From assembly GCF_000319245.1 (NCBI RefSeq), contig NC_019814.1:620001-684000 (forward strand): a DNA stretch of 64,000 bases. Reading direction: 5' to 3'. Source of the DNA: Candidatus Kinetoplastibacterium blastocrithidii (ex Strigomonas culicis) (GTDB lineage Bacteria; Pseudomonadota; Gammaproteobacteria; Burkholderiales; Burkholderiaceae_B). Shown here in pieces: positions 32,019 through 41,932 of this stretch (position 1 is its first letter; every line of letters begins with the position of its first letter). Under the pieces are notes generated by a model that saw only the letters and a program-made list of their open reading frames with translations, did no database searches and was not told the DNA's origin. Position numbers and translations under genes: made by a program.

Positions 32019-34523
32019 ATGAAAAGAATGTTATTTAATGCAATGCATCAAGAGGAACTTCGCGTTGCAATTGTTGATGGACAAAAACTTATAGATATCG
32101 ATATAGAAACAGCTGGTCGCGAACAACGAAAAGGCAATATATACAAAGGAACCATAACGAGAGTAGAACCTGGTCTAGAGGCATGCTTTATCAACTATGG
32201 AGAAGAAAAGCATGGCTTCCTTCCTTTTAAAGAAATAACTAAAAATTATTTCAAAGAAGGGATTGATATTAAAGGAGCAAGAATACAAGATGTTATAACA
32301 GAAGGACTAGAATTAATAGTACAAGTAGAAAAGGAAGAACGAGGCAATAAAGGTGCGGCGCTTACTACATTCATTTCCCTGGCAGGTAGGTATCTTGTCC
32401 TTATGCCAAATAATCCAAGAGGCGGAGGAGTATCTCGTAGAATAGAAGGAGAAGAACGTCAGGAATTACGAGAAACTATGGAACAGTTAAATATTCCTGC
32501 GGGAATGAGTATCATAGCGCGTACCGCTGGTATCGGACGCACTTTGAACGAACTTCAGTGGGACTTATCCTATTTGTTGCAATTGTGGAACGCGATATAT
32601 AAAGCCTCAACAGAAAATAAATCCCCAGTACTTATTTACCTAGAATCTAGTCTAGTAATAAGAGCAATAAGAGATTATTTTTCTCCTAATATTAGTGAAA
32701 TCCTAATAGATAATGATGATATTGTAAAACAAGCAACTGCATTTATGAGCATAGTAATGCCTGATAATGTTCAGCGTGTAAAACATTATCAATCTGATGT
32801 GCCGCTATTTTCAAGATTTCAAATAGAACATCAAATAGAAACTGCTTATTCTCGCATGATACAGCTACCATCTGGTGGCTCAATAGTGATTGATCACACT
32901 GAAGCGCTAGTTGCAATAGATGTAAATTCCGCAAGATCTACAAGAGGGGCTGATATTGAAGAAACAGCACTTCAAACGAATCAAGAAGCAGCTGATGAGG
33001 TAGCTAGACAACTAAGGCTACGTGATCTAGGTGGGCTAATTGTTATAGATTTTATTGATATGGATGATGCTAAAAATCAAAGATCAGTAGAACAAAGATT
33101 GAGAGAAGCTTTAAGGGTGGATAGAGCTAGGGTACAAATGGGGAAAATATCAAAATTTGGCTTAGTAGAATTATCTCGTCAAAGATTACGTCCCGCATTA
33201 AATGAGGATTCTCACAAAATTTGTCCGAGATGCACTGGTACCGGAGTTATTAGAGATACAGAATCGAGTGCATTACAAATATTAAGACTAATCCAAGAAG
33301 AGGCAATGAAAGAAGGAACTTATATAATACATGCACAAGTTCCAGTAGATGTAGCTACTTATTTGCTTAATGAGAAACGTAATGATATAAATAATATAGA
33401 AAGCCAACAAAAGATTAAATTGATATTAATACCAAATAAATATCTAGAAACACCAAATTATAATATTGAGAGACTAAAGCAAGACGATCAAAAACTTGAA
33501 GAAAATAGAACTAGCTTTAGACTAATCGACACTCCAATTAATAATATGATAGTTAATGGAGCAGAATTAGAAGATAAAATCCGTCCTGAGGCAATCGTAA
33601 AGACAGCTACTCCTTCTCAGCCTGCACCTATACCAACAACCAATAAACCTGTTAATAATATTAAGACAAACAATATATTTAAGAAAATAATATCTTGGAT
33701 ATGGAAAAAGAACACAAAAAACAATGATAATATTGATAGCATATCGAAAACAGAAAATAACAGGATAATAAAGAGCGAAAGAAAATATAAATATAAAAAT
33801 AAACAGCAAAATAAAATATCAAATAATAGAAAGCATATATCCGATAATTATACTAATGACGTAAGCAATAAAGCTGAATCACAAACAACTTATATTAATA
33901 AACAATTAGATATCATTAACGATGATAAATCCATAGGTTTAGCAACAAACAAAAAAAATAAACGAAATAATTTTAATGATCAGATTGTTGTGACAAACGA
34001 TGAAAAATCATCCAAACAAATTATGCACGATAATATTCTCACAAGCTCAACACCTGATAGTTCAATATCAGAAAAAGGTGAGCGTAAATATGTTAATCGC
34101 AGACGACATAATAATAAAAAAAATCGTGATACTGAAAATTCTTTTGTGAAAAACACAGAAAAAATAGAAAACTCATTTACTTCTAACCTAAATACTAATG
34201 GAGAAGAAGATAAAAATTCAAAAGAAAATAAAATAATTAATAACTCTGAAAATAATATTGAAAAAATAATAGATAATGATAGTCAATTATTAAAATCAAA
34301 ATTATCAAATATATCACTAGATAAGACAGGGGCATCTAAAAATATATCTGTCAATCAAGTAATAGATTTTGGCATGTTGAAAATGGTAGAAACAAATATT
34401 AATCTTCCTAACAAGTTAGAAGAAAGTAAAACATCTATAAAAATAGAAAGAAAACCATATGTCAGCGATTATGACAAAGAAAATAAAAGCAAGACTTTGA
34501 TACAAGTAGAAACAAAGAAATAA
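32019..34523 (+). CDS. rne: Ribonuclease E
   Basis: Central endoribonuclease for mRNA decay and rRNA/tRNA processing. The catalytic half (about 1-420) is intact: the S1 domain near GNIYKGTITRVEPGLEACF, the DNase-like region VAIDVNSARS and IDFIDMDD with catalytic acids, and the zinc link CPRCTGTG with Cys402 and Cys405. From about 470 to 785 the protein is a low-complexity Asn/Lys/Ser tail with no degradosome motif that I recognise. Near the end two related short motifs survive, LKMVET (787-792) and LIQVET (827-832). The 834-residue length is shorter than E. coli (1061). A strong terminator follows. Confidence 0.96.
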   Translation: MKRMLFNAMHQEELRVAIVDGQKLIDIDIETAGREQRKGNIYKGTITRVEPGLEACFINYGEEKHGFLPFKEITKNYFKEGIDIKGARIQDVITEGLELIVQVEKEERGNKGAALTTFISLAGRYLVLMPNNPRGGGVSRRIEGEERQELRETMEQLNIPAGMSIIARTAGIGRTLNELQWDLSYLLQLWNAIYKASTENKSPVLIYLESSLVIRAIRDYFSPNISEILIDNDDIVKQATAFMSIVMPDNVQRVKHYQSDVPLFSRFQIEHQIETAYSRMIQLPSGGSIVIDHTEALVAIDVNSARSTRGADIEETALQTNQEAADEVARQLRLRDLGGLIVIDFIDMDDAKNQRSVEQRLREALRVDRARVQMGKISKFGLVELSRQRLRPALNEDSHKICPRCTGTGVIRDTESSALQILRLIQEEAMKEGTYIIHAQVPVDVATYLLNEKRNDINNIESQQKIKLILIPNKYLETPNYNIERLKQDDQKLEENRTSFRLIDTPINNMIVNGAELEDKIRPEAIVKTATPSQPAPIPTTNKPVNNIKTNNIFKKIISWIWKKNTKNNDNIDSISKTENNRIIKSERKYKYKNKQQNKISNNRKHISDNYTNDVSNKAESQTTYINKQLDIINDDKSIGLATNKKNKRNNFNDQIVVTNDEKSSKQIMHDNILTSSTPDSSISEKGERKYVNRRRHNNKKNRDTENSFVKNTEKIENSFTSNLNTNGEEDKNSKENKIINNSENNIEKIIDNDSQLLKSKLSNISLDKTGASKNISVNQVIDFGMLKMVETNINLPNKLEESKTSIKIERKPYVSDYDKENKSKTLIQVETKK

Positions 34524-34527
34524 ACAG

Positions 34528-34568
34528 AAAAACACCCATTCTCTCTGCGGCAATGAATGGGTGTTTTA
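34528..34568. terminator. Bidirectional terminator between rne and accD
   Basis: AAAACACCCATTC (34529-34541) and GAATGGGTGTTTT (34555-34567) form a perfect 13-bp stem with a 13-nt loop. The A-run on the left arm and T-run on the right provide a U-tract for both convergent genes. It is one of the strongest hairpins in the window. Confidence 0.85.
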
Positions 34569-34591
34569 AAACATCATTTTAATTTTAAATA

Positions 34592-35452
34592 TTACTTATT
34601 GCGATTAGACATTAAAATAGAGAGGATATCAGCAATTTTTCTTTTCAAGTTTCTCCTATCTATAACCATATCTATAGCTCCCTTCTGAAGAAGAAACTCA
34701 GACCTCTGGAATCCATCTGGTAATTTCTCACGAACAGTCTGCTCTATAACTCTCGGGCCTGCAAAACCTATTAATGCTTTTGGCTCTGCAATTACAACAT
34801 CCCCCATAAAAGCAAAACTTGCTGAAACACCACCCATAGTAGGATCAGTTAATACACTAATAAATGGCAATTTAGAAGATGAAAGCAATGTCAACATAGC
34901 ATTCGTTTTAGCCATCTGCATCAAAGAAAATAAACTTTCCTGCATACGAGCCCCGCCAGATGTTGATACACATACAAAAGGGATATTATTATTTATAGAA
35001 TGTTGAACAGCATCTTTAAATCTCTCACCAACAACAGATCCCATGGACCCGCCCATAAAATCAAACTCAAAACAAGCCAAAACAATTGGAATGCCAAATA
35101 TAAAACCACTAAAAACAATTAATGCATCTGATTCTCCAGTAGATTTAGAAGCATCATTTAGTCTATCGCTATATTTTTTTTTATCTCTAAATTTTAATAC
35201 ATCAATTGATTTGATCTTGGAAGATATTTCTACTCTGTTTTCGATATCCAACATATAATTAACACGTGTTCTAGCACGTATTCTCATATGATAATCACAT
35301 TTTGGACAAACCTGAAGACTATCAACTAAATCATCGCTATATAAAACAGACTCGCAAGAGCTACACTTAACCCATAGTCCCTCAGGAACACGCCTAATGC
35401 CACTATCATTAGACCTGTTTATTCGTGGTAAAAGCTTACCAAACCAACTCAT
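34592..35452 (-). CDS. accD: Acetyl-CoA carboxylase carboxyltransferase subunit beta
   Basis: Beta half of the carboxyltransferase that makes malonyl-CoA for FabD. I chose the ATG at 35452 (MSWFGKLLP), the usual family start, giving 286 residues. An N-terminal zinc ribbon has four cysteines (CSSC and CPKC around 33-55), followed by the crotonase-fold domain with [20 protein letters not shown] and [12 protein letters not shown]. The ATG is preceded by TTGAGA-AGA-TCTCAA, a 6-bp hairpin that overlaps the presumed ribosome-binding site. It lies downstream of trpA, as in other betaproteobacteria. Confidence 0.96.
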   Translation of the reverse strand: MSWFGKLLPRINRSNDSGIRRVPEGLWVKCSSCESVLYSDDLVDSLQVCPKCDYHMRIRARTRVNYMLDIENRVEISSKIKSIDVLKFRDKKKYSDRLNDASKSTGESDALIVFSGFIFGIPIVLACFEFDFMGGSMGSVVGERFKDAVQHSINNNIPFVCVSTSGGARMQESLFSLMQMAKTNAMLTLLSSSKLPFISVLTDPTMGGVSASFAFMGDVVIAEPKALIGFAGPRVIEQTVREKLPDGFQRSEFLLQKGAIDMVIDRRNLKRKIADILSILMSNRNK

Positions 35453-35467
35453 TTGAGATCTTCTCAA
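35453..35467 (-). promoter_or_regulatory. Small hairpin over the accD ribosome-binding site
   Basis: On the minus strand TTGAGA and TCTCAA form a 6-bp stem with a 3-nt loop that abuts the ATG. The purine stretch GAGAAGA that would bind the ribosome is inside it. This may dampen accD translation unless upstream trpA translation opens it. The stem is short, so the evidence is weak. Confidence 0.35.
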
Positions 35468-35495
35468 GCATAAAGTAATAATAAAAGAAATAGTG

Positions 35496-36323
35496 CTATT
35501 TCAATACATTATTAATTGTAGATATAAAATTGACTGCAGCTTCTATGGCGCACTCTTCTTTTTCTCCAATCTTTGCATCATTGAATGCTTGCTCCATTAA
35601 TTCTATAATTTTACTTCCTATAACTATAGCATCAGATAGAATAGCAATTCTTCTTGCTGTGTCTGCATCTCTAACACCAAAACCAACCCCAACCGGTATA
35701 TTTATATATTTGCGAATTGTTTCTAAGCGTTTATTAACGTCACTTACATCTAATTTACTAGATCCAGTAACACCTTTCAGAGAAACATAATATATATAAC
35801 CACTAGCTATTTCTGAAATAAATTTAATCCTTTCTTCCGTAGATGTAGGAGAAAGCAAAAAAATCTGATGCATATCATTTTTCTTTAATAAATCAGAAAA
35901 ATAATATGACTCTTCAGGTGGCGAGTCAACTACAAGGACTCCATCAACACCACTATTTTTAGCAAGATTAACAAAATTTTCCTGTCCTATACACTCAATA
36001 GGATTTTCATATCCCATTAATACAATTGGAGTTTTAGTATCATCATTACGAAATTTCTCTACAGCAGACAAAACATCCATTATGCCAACACCTTTAGCAA
36101 TAGATCTTTCTGAAGACTTTTGTATAACTGGTCCATCTGCCATAGGATCTGAAAATGGTATACCTAACTCAATAATATCAGCACCAGACTTAACTAAAGA
36201 ATGCATCAAAGGTACAGTTATATTAACTGATGGGTCACCAACAGTAATATAAGGAATCAAAGCAGACTTACGACCACTATCTTTAACTCTAAAAAATGCG
36301 TTCTTAATTCGATTTGTTTTCAT
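35496..36323 (-). CDS. trpA: Tryptophan synthase alpha subunit
   Basis: Splits indole-3-glycerol phosphate to indole, which is channelled to TrpB. The 275-residue protein has the catalytic [17 protein letters not shown] region with the conserved Glu and Asp, VLMGYENP, the SLKGVTGS loop and GVGFGVRD. It begins 11 nt after trpB. The earlier Trp pathway genes are not in this window. Confidence 0.97.
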   Translation of the reverse strand: MKTNRIKNAFFRVKDSGRKSALIPYITVGDPSVNITVPLMHSLVKSGADIIELGIPFSDPMADGPVIQKSSERSIAKGVGIMDVLSAVEKFRNDDTKTPIVLMGYENPIECIGQENFVNLAKNSGVDGVLVVDSPPEESYYFSDLLKKNDMHQIFLLSPTSTEERIKFISEIASGYIYYVSLKGVTGSSKLDVSDVNKRLETIRKYINIPVGVGFGVRDADTARRIAILSDAIVIGSKIIELMEQAFNDAKIGEKEECAIEAAVNFISTINNVLK

Positions 36324-36334
36324 ATTTGTACAGT

Positions 36335-37537
36335 CTATAAAATGATACCAGAGCGCTCGGCAACAGTATGCATATCCTTATCTCCTCGCCCTGACAAATT
36401 TACTAAAATAATAGAATCTTTAGGCAAATTGGGAGCTATCTTCATAGCATGAGCAATAGCATGAGAAGACTCTAAGGCTGGCATTATTCCCTCTATAAGA
36501 CAACAGTCATGAAAAGCCTTTACTGCCTCATCATCCTTTATGCTAACATAGTCAGCTCTTCCTATTTCTTTTAACCAAGCATGTTCTGGGCCAACCCCTG
36601 GATAGTCTAATCCTGCAGAAACAGAGTGGGTTTCCTGAATCTGACCATTATTATCCTGAATTACATAGGTACGGTTACCGTGCAGTACACCAACCTTGCC
36701 CGCATTTAAAGAAGCTGAATGTCTGCCAGTTTCAATTCCATCACCAGCAGCCTCAACTCCTATTAAATGAATATTTTCATAAGGAATATATGGATAAAAT
36801 ATACCTATAGCATTTGATCCGCCACCAACAGAAGCAATGACATAATCAGGTTGTTTGCCAGCACACTCTGGCATTTGAGTCAAGCATTCTTGTCCTATAA
36901 TCGCTTGGAAATCTCTAACCATACGAGGATAAGGGTCTGGGCCAGCAACAGTACCAATAATATAAAAAGTGCTATCTATATTTGTTACCCAATCCCGCAT
37001 CGCTTCATTTAAGGCATCTTTAAGAGTGCAGGATCCTGATTTCACAGGAACGACACTAGCTCCAAATAACTTCATGCGATAAACATTGGAAGCCTGTCTA
37101 CGTATATCTTCACTGCCCATGTATACAATACATTCCATACCATATCGAGCAGCAACGGCAGCTGTTGCTACTCCATGTTGACCGGCCCCAGTCTCAGCGA
37201 TTATACGACGCTTACCCATTCTTTGAGCTAACAAAGCCTGACCAACACAATTATTAACTTTATGGGCTCCTGTGTGATTTAAATCCTCACGCTTTAGCCA
37301 TATCTGAGCCCCACCAATAGATTCTGATAACCTCTTAGCATGATAAATAGGACTAGGCCTACCAACAAAATGCTTGAGCTCATTTTCAAACTCTTTTCTA
37401 AACTCAGAGTCAAATCTATACTTGTCGTAGGAAGAACGAAGATCACTCAATGCATGTATAAGCGTTTCAGCTACAAAAATACCACCATACGGACCAAAGT
37501 GTCCGGCTTCATCAGGATAGTTATAACTCACGAACAA
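36335..37537 (-). CDS. trpB: Tryptophan synthase beta subunit
   Basis: PLP enzyme that joins indole and serine to tryptophan. The 400-residue protein has the PLP lysine in [18 protein letters not shown], the phosphate-binding GGGSNAIG and the late NLSGRGDKD motif. The start is not ATG: GGAG lies 4 nt before a TTG at 37537 and 10 nt before an in-frame GTG at 37531; either could be used. trpF, often just upstream in this lineage, is absent. Confidence 0.96.
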   Translation of the reverse strand: MFVSYNYPDEAGHFGPYGGIFVAETLIHALSDLRSSYDKYRFDSEFRKEFENELKHFVGRPSPIYHAKRLSESIGGAQIWLKREDLNHTGAHKVNNCVGQALLAQRMGKRRIIAETGAGQHGVATAAVAARYGMECIVYMGSEDIRRQASNVYRMKLFGASVVPVKSGSCTLKDALNEAMRDWVTNIDSTFYIIGTVAGPDPYPRMVRDFQAIIGQECLTQMPECAGKQPDYVIASVGGGSNAIGIFYPYIPYENIHLIGVEAAGDGIETGRHSASLNAGKVGVLHGNRTYVIQDNNGQIQETHSVSAGLDYPGVGPEHAWLKEIGRADYVSIKDDEAVKAFHDCCLIEGIMPALESSHAIAHAMKIAPNLPKDSIILVNLSGRGDKDMHTVAERSGIIL

Positions 37538-37643
37538 TATTCTCCGTTAAAGGCAACAGGCAAACACTAACAAAATACCAAGTAATGGCTAATTATAACC
37601 TAATATTTAATCAAAATGTAAACATGTCCCCTAAAATTTATAC

Positions 37644-37665
37644 TTGTTATATTAATGCATAACAA
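37644..37665. repeat. 7-bp inverted repeat between the relA-type gene and trpB
   Basis: TTGTTAT (37644-37650) and ATAACAA (37659-37665) form a perfect stem with an 8-nt loop in the 186-bp spacer. It lies 58 nt past the relA-type stop on the minus strand and lacks a convincing U-tract. It might be a weak terminator or a trpB leader element. Confidence 0.3.
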
Positions 37666-37723
37666 CTTTGATAATTGCAATTAATAGCTTGCAACTTAAG
37701 ATTTATAAATAAAGAATGTTTCT

Positions 37724-38746
37724 TCATAATAATTTGCTACCATAAATATTATCTATACTAATTTTTCTAAACTTTTTATAATACCAGTGCGCTGCCAATC
37801 CATATTCTGCAAAATTATGCATATCACCAGTTCTTATTTGAATTTCTATTAAATAATTATATTTATCTATAACAACAGTATGCAATGACTGATAACCATT
37901 TGGTTTAGGTCTAGATATATAGTCATCAAACTCCTCTGGTATATGACTCCATAACTTGTGCACTATGTCAAGCACCATGTAACATGTTTTCACGTCTTTA
38001 ACCACAATTCTCAATGCACTTAGATCATATAACTTCGCAAAATCAACGTTCTTAATAAGCATTTTATTCCATATACTATATATATGTTTTAGCCTTCCAG
38101 TAATCTCTGCTTTGATTCCATATCTATCAAGCACATGTCTGATTTTACTTAAAGTGTTCTCTATAAATAACTCATGCTCAACTTTTTTGCCATCAAATAA
38201 TAATGCTATTCGATCGTACTGTTCAGGATATAGAGTCTTAAATGCCATATCCTCAATCACACACATTGTCTTATAAATACATGGATAACTTAAAGTATGT
38301 AGTCTTGATAAAAATCTATATAGAATAGCTTTAAAATCTACTTTCATGGCTAAAAACATATTTTTTAAAGTTCTATTATTATTGTTACTTTTATCAATAC
38401 AATGTTTATTATAATTAGGATCACATATTGATAAACTCTCGTTGTAATCAAGATTAAAGAAATTCAAAAAACTAAGATTATTCTTGTTTGTCACTAGAAA
38501 ATCATAAGTCGCAATGGAAGATAGAATATAAATATGTAGATTTCTGTCAATATTAACAATTGAAGGATTAGATATAGTCATTAATATGCTAGTATTTAAG
38601 GCTAATGGAAGAACAATATCTGACATTTTATCAAGATTACTATTTTCTGCATAAAAACAGGAACAAGCAGTTAGTGATAACTTGCTGTCTATTTTAGTAA
38701 TTTTTGATATGGGTAGCGATAAAATTAAAGATTCAGAATTATTCAT
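37724..38746 (-). CDS. RelA-type (p)ppGpp synthetase, truncated after the synthetase domain
   Basis: RelA-like alarmone synthetase of only 340 residues, against about 740 for full-length RelA. The N-terminal part (1-150) is a degraded pseudo-hydrolase region. The synthetase domain (about 215-322) is well kept: TGRLKHIYSIWNKM, Asp241 in LYDLSALRIV, EFDD (272-275, the EXDD signature of RelA rather than SpoT), NGYQSLHT and Glu301 in EIQIRTGDMH. The protein stops 18 residues after LAAHW. TGS, helical, zinc-finger and ACT/RRM domains, which sense the ribosome, are missing, and the 186-bp spacer downstream cannot encode them. It may act as an unregulated small synthetase or be a decaying gene. Confidence 0.85.
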   Translation of the reverse strand: MNNSESLILSLPISKITKIDSKLSLTACSCFYAENSNLDKMSDIVLPLALNTSILMTISNPSIVNIDRNLHIYILSSIATYDFLVTNKNNLSFLNFFNLDYNESLSICDPNYNKHCIDKSNNNNRTLKNMFLAMKVDFKAILYRFLSRLHTLSYPCIYKTMCVIEDMAFKTLYPEQYDRIALLFDGKKVEHELFIENTLSKIRHVLDRYGIKAEITGRLKHIYSIWNKMLIKNVDFAKLYDLSALRIVVKDVKTCYMVLDIVHKLWSHIPEEFDDYISRPKPNGYQSLHTVVIDKYNYLIEIQIRTGDMHNFAEYGLAAHWYYKKFRKISIDNIYGSKLL

Positions 38747-38803
38747 ATATAGGTCAAATTAAGTATCTATTTAAATATAAGAATAATCATAATAAAAAAT
38801 CTC

Positions 38804-39973
38804 CTAAATCAATGGTAGATCAAAAACCTTTCTAATATATGACAAGTACTCTGGGTCTTCGCATATTATTTTCTCAGGAGAATCTGAGACTTTTGCTACT
38901 GGTTGATCATTACAGCGAACCATTTTCATTACTATTTGCAAAGGAGCTTTACCCATATCATTAGTTAAATTAGTACCTATTCCAAAAGCAACCCTACATC
39001 TTCCTGAAAAATGACGTAATAATTTTATAGCTAATGGAAAAGTTAAAGAATCAGAAAAAACTAAAGTTTTATCCCTATAATCAACCCTATTTTTTGAATA
39101 ATGATCTAGCAAACGATCTCCCCAGATAAATGGATCACCTGAGTCATGCCTAACACCATCAAATAATTTACAAAAATAAATATCGAAATCTCTTAAAAAA
39201 GCTTCCATCCCATATACATCTGACAGAACAATCCCTAAATCACCTCTATATTCTTTTGCCCATATATCGAAAGCAAATACCTGTGAATCTCTAAGTCTAG
39301 GACCTAGAGCCTGACAAGCTTGTAAATATTCATGGCCCATGGTTCCTAACGGAGAAACATCATAACGTTTTGCTAACATAACGTTACTAGTACCAGCAAA
39401 ATTTTTACCCATAAATTGCTTCATAGTAGAAACAACTTCATCTTGCCACAATTGAGAGAATCTACGCCTAGTACCATATTCAGCAATTCTAAAATCTACT
39501 AGATCAGGATCTTTTGATACCAAATTTATCTTGGATCTTAAGCGTTTTCTACCCTCTTCTAAACTAATATTTTTCTTTCGAAAGTAAACTTCGTTCACTA
39601 TAGCCAAGATGAATATTTCAAATAATATAGTATGTAACCAAGGACCACTTACAGTAATACATATCTCCCCATGATTACTGCCATTTGATATGGAAACACA
39701 TCTCTCCGGTAAATAAAATAATCTTAAAAAATCTATAAAATCACTCTTTATAAATCTTAATTCCTCTAAATAACTTAATTCCTCCTCAGTGAATCTTAAA
39801 GCACATAAATGGCTTATCTCTTCCTGTATTTCTTCAATATGAGAAGCCAAATCTACTCCAGTACTGCGGCATTTGAAACGATAAACAACCTGCGCAGAAG
39901 GAAAATGATGCAAAACAACTTGCATCATAGTAAATTTATATAAATCTGTATCAAGCAAAGAAGTTATTATCAT
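38804..39973 (-). CDS. pncB: Nicotinate phosphoribosyltransferase
   Basis: Converts nicotinate and PRPP to nicotinate mononucleotide in NAD salvage, suggesting uptake of nicotinate. I chose the ATG at 39973 ([14 protein letters not shown]), the usual family start, giving 389 residues; an in-frame ATG at 40018 would add 15 atypical residues. Motifs include [13 protein letters not shown], the phosphorylated His214 in GTMGHE, and [12 protein letters not shown] and [16 protein letters not shown] lies about 11 nt upstream of the chosen start. Confidence 0.94.
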   Translation of the reverse strand: MIITSLLDTDLYKFTMMQVVLHHFPSAQVVYRFKCRSTGVDLASHIEEIQEEISHLCALRFTEEELSYLEELRFIKSDFIDFLRLFYLPERCVSISNGSNHGEICITVSGPWLHTILFEIFILAIVNEVYFRKKNISLEEGRKRLRSKINLVSKDPDLVDFRIAEYGTRRRFSQLWQDEVVSTMKQFMGKNFAGTSNVMLAKRYDVSPLGTMGHEYLQACQALGPRLRDSQVFAFDIWAKEYRGDLGIVLSDVYGMEAFLRDFDIYFCKLFDGVRHDSGDPFIWGDRLLDHYSKNRVDYRDKTLVFSDSLTFPLAIKLLRHFSGRCRVAFGIGTNLTNDMGKAPLQIVMKMVRCNDQPVAKVSDSPEKIICEDPEYLSYIRKVFDLPLI

Positions 39974-40112
39974 ATAAAATAAACTTTTCCAGCAAAAACA
40001 ATGCAATTTAAAATTCACAAAAAGAATAACTAAAAATATAAAAACAAATAAGTTTTTAATGATACATTATTATCTTTTTTTATTATATATTCTATCAAGG
40101 AAAGGCTATAGA

Positions 40113-40436
40113 ATGACGCATGTTGTTACTGAAAACTGTATAAACTGCAAATATACAGACTGTGTAGATGTATGCCCTGTTGACTGTTTTCGAGAAGGAG
40201 AAAATTTTTTAGTAATAGATCCAGATGAATGTATTGATTGTGCTGTTTGTGTTTCTGAATGCCCAGCTAGCGCTATTTTATATGAAGAGGATTTACCAGA
40301 AGATCAAAAAATATTTATATCAATAAATAGTGAACTATCAAAAAAATTTAATAGCATATCAAGATCTAAAGAAGCATATTGCGACGCAGATAAATGGAAT
40401 GGCGTGGCAGATAAACTTAAACTTTTAAAAAAATAG
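40113..40436 (+). CDS. fdxA: Seven-iron ferredoxin FdxA
   Basis: Small electron carrier with one [3Fe-4S] and one [4Fe-4S] cluster. I chose the ATG at 40113, preceded by AAGGAAAGG, giving 107 residues as in the family; an upstream in-frame ATG at 40059 adds 18 residues without support. Cysteines 9, 17 and 50 fit the [3Fe-4S] site and 21, 40, 43 and 46 the [4Fe-4S] site, as in Azotobacter ferredoxin I. It is followed after 11 nt by fpr, which could reduce it. Confidence 0.95.
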   Translation: MTHVVTENCINCKYTDCVDVCPVDCFREGENFLVIDPDECIDCAVCVSECPASAILYEEDLPEDQKIFISINSELSKKFNSISRSKEAYCDADKWNGVADKLKLLKK

Positions 40437-40447
40437 GTATATTCTAT

Positions 40448-41242
40448 ATGATAGTAAATTTGTTAAATAATAATCACAGTTACTCAATCCAAAAGATAAA
40501 AAAAATAAATGAATGGGTCCCTGGAAAACTGTTTTCTATAACAATAACAAAAGATAAAAATTTTTTTTTCAAGGCAGGACAATTTACACGCATTGGAGTT
40601 GGCATTAACAACGACACTAATAATATAATATGGAGAGCCTATTCAATGGTTAACTCTCCTAATGAAGATTACTTAGAGTTTTATTATGTGATCGTGCCAA
40701 ATGGAAAATTTAGCAGAATTCTATCTAAACTAAAGTTTGACCAAACATTATTTGTTAGAAGACAGTCTTTTGGTTTTCTAACAATAGATCAATTCCAAAA
40801 AAACACTGACAACTTATGGCTAATGGCAACTGGAACAGGAATATCTTCTTACATTTCAATACTAAAAGATAAAAAAACTTGGGACCGTTTTAAAAAAATT
40901 ATACTTGTACATAGCGTTAGAGAGATAAAAGAATTAACCTACCAAGAGATAATAAATAAAATAAAAATAGAACAATCTACAATTGGAAATATATTAACTT
41001 ATGTCCCAATAACAACAAAAGAAAATACAGAATGTGTACTACATGAACGCTTGCCAATAATTATAGAAAACAAAAGACTAGAAGAGATGGCTAAAGAAAC
41101 CCTGGACTGCCGTTGTTCAAGTGTTATGCTCTGTGGAAATCCAGAAATGCTATTAGATGTACGTAAAATATTGATTGAAAAAGGATTCACGACAAAAAAT
41201 TCTGACAACTCTAAAAATCTAGTTATGGAAAATTATTGGTAA
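40448..41242 (+). CDS. fpr: Ferredoxin-NADP reductase
   Basis: FAD enzyme moving electrons between NADPH and ferredoxin or flavodoxin. The 264-residue protein has the FAD motif RAYSMVNSP, the flavin stacking region FGFLTI, the NADP-binding MATGTGISSYIS, the CGNPEML motif and a C-terminal ENYW (family ending E-x-x-W). Its natural partner FdxA is the gene before it. The pair may supply low-potential electrons for Fe-S cluster or haem enzymes. Confidence 0.94.
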   Translation: MIVNLLNNNHSYSIQKIKKINEWVPGKLFSITITKDKNFFFKAGQFTRIGVGINNDTNNIIWRAYSMVNSPNEDYLEFYYVIVPNGKFSRILSKLKFDQTLFVRRQSFGFLTIDQFQKNTDNLWLMATGTGISSYISILKDKKTWDRFKKIILVHSVREIKELTYQEIINKIKIEQSTIGNILTYVPITTKENTECVLHERLPIIIENKRLEEMAKETLDCRCSSVMLCGNPEMLLDVRKILIEKGFTTKNSDNSKNLVMENYW

Positions 41243-41290
41243 ATAAAAACTGTAAATCACTGAATATTAAAAATCACTCCTAAGAAGAAT

Positions 41291-41917
41291 ATGTCCCGTA
41301 AGGAATTAATAAGTATAATAGATGACTCTTTGCCACAAACTCAATGTAAAAAGTGTGGTTATGAAGACTGTATGTCCTATGCAAATGCAATAGTTAATGA
41401 AAACGCTAGTATAAGTTTGTGTGATCCAGGTGGAAATAATGTTACAAAAGAAATTGCTGATAAACTAAAACTAGACGAAACTAATCAACTGGACAGAGAT
41501 GATTTTAAAAAACAACTAATGTTGGCTTATGTAGAAGAGGATGAGTGCATAGGATGTACTTTATGCATAAAAGCATGCCCTGTAAGCGCTATAATTGGAT
41601 CTAATAAATTAATGCATTCTGTAATACAAGACTGGTGCACTGGATGCGAGTTGTGTCTAAAAACATGTCCAGTTGATTGTATAAAAATGAAATCATCTGA
41701 AAAAATATGGACGAAAGAGGACGCAGAAACAGCACGTAAACGTTATAAAAAAACGAAAGAAAGGATATATAAAAACTCAATTAATAATCACAGCCTAATG
41801 AGTAATGTTTATGATAATAAACATGAAGATGAAAACATTGGCGGTGATGACTTAAATCAAAAAAACTCATTAATTGCAAAAATTTTAAAAAAAGCAAGAG
41901 ATATGCGAACTGACTAA
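41291..41917 (+). CDS. RnfB/RsxB-like ferredoxin without membrane anchor
   Basis: Iron-sulfur protein of 208 residues. It has the Fe-S domain of RnfB (QCKKCGYEDC and the later LCDPGG cysteine) at about 17-50, then two [4Fe-4S] motifs, CIGCTLCIKACP and CTGCELCLKTCP. The N-terminal membrane helix of RnfB is absent and the C-terminus is a Lys/Asn-rich tail. No other rnf/rsx gene is nearby. Stand-alone RnfB genes beside nth are, as I recall, usual in Bordetella-type genomes; the electron partner could be FdxA or Fpr (inference). Confidence 0.85.
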   Translation: MSRKELISIIDDSLPQTQCKKCGYEDCMSYANAIVNENASISLCDPGGNNVTKEIADKLKLDETNQLDRDDFKKQLMLAYVEEDECIGCTLCIKACPVSAIIGSNKLMHSVIQDWCTGCELCLKTCPVDCIKMKSSEKIWTKEDAETARKRYKKTKERIYKNSINNHSLMSNVYDNKHEDENIGGDDLNQKNSLIAKILKKARDMRTD

Positions 41918-41932
41918 AATTATAATTATCCT

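Noticed and set aside
39974-40018. N-terminal extension of PncB from an ATG at 40018
   Set aside because: The 15 extra residues are atypical and the family start [10 protein letters not shown] is available at 39973.
40059-40112. Longer FdxA from an ATG at 40059
   Set aside because: The ATG at 40113 has a strong ribosome-binding site and gives the standard 107 residues.
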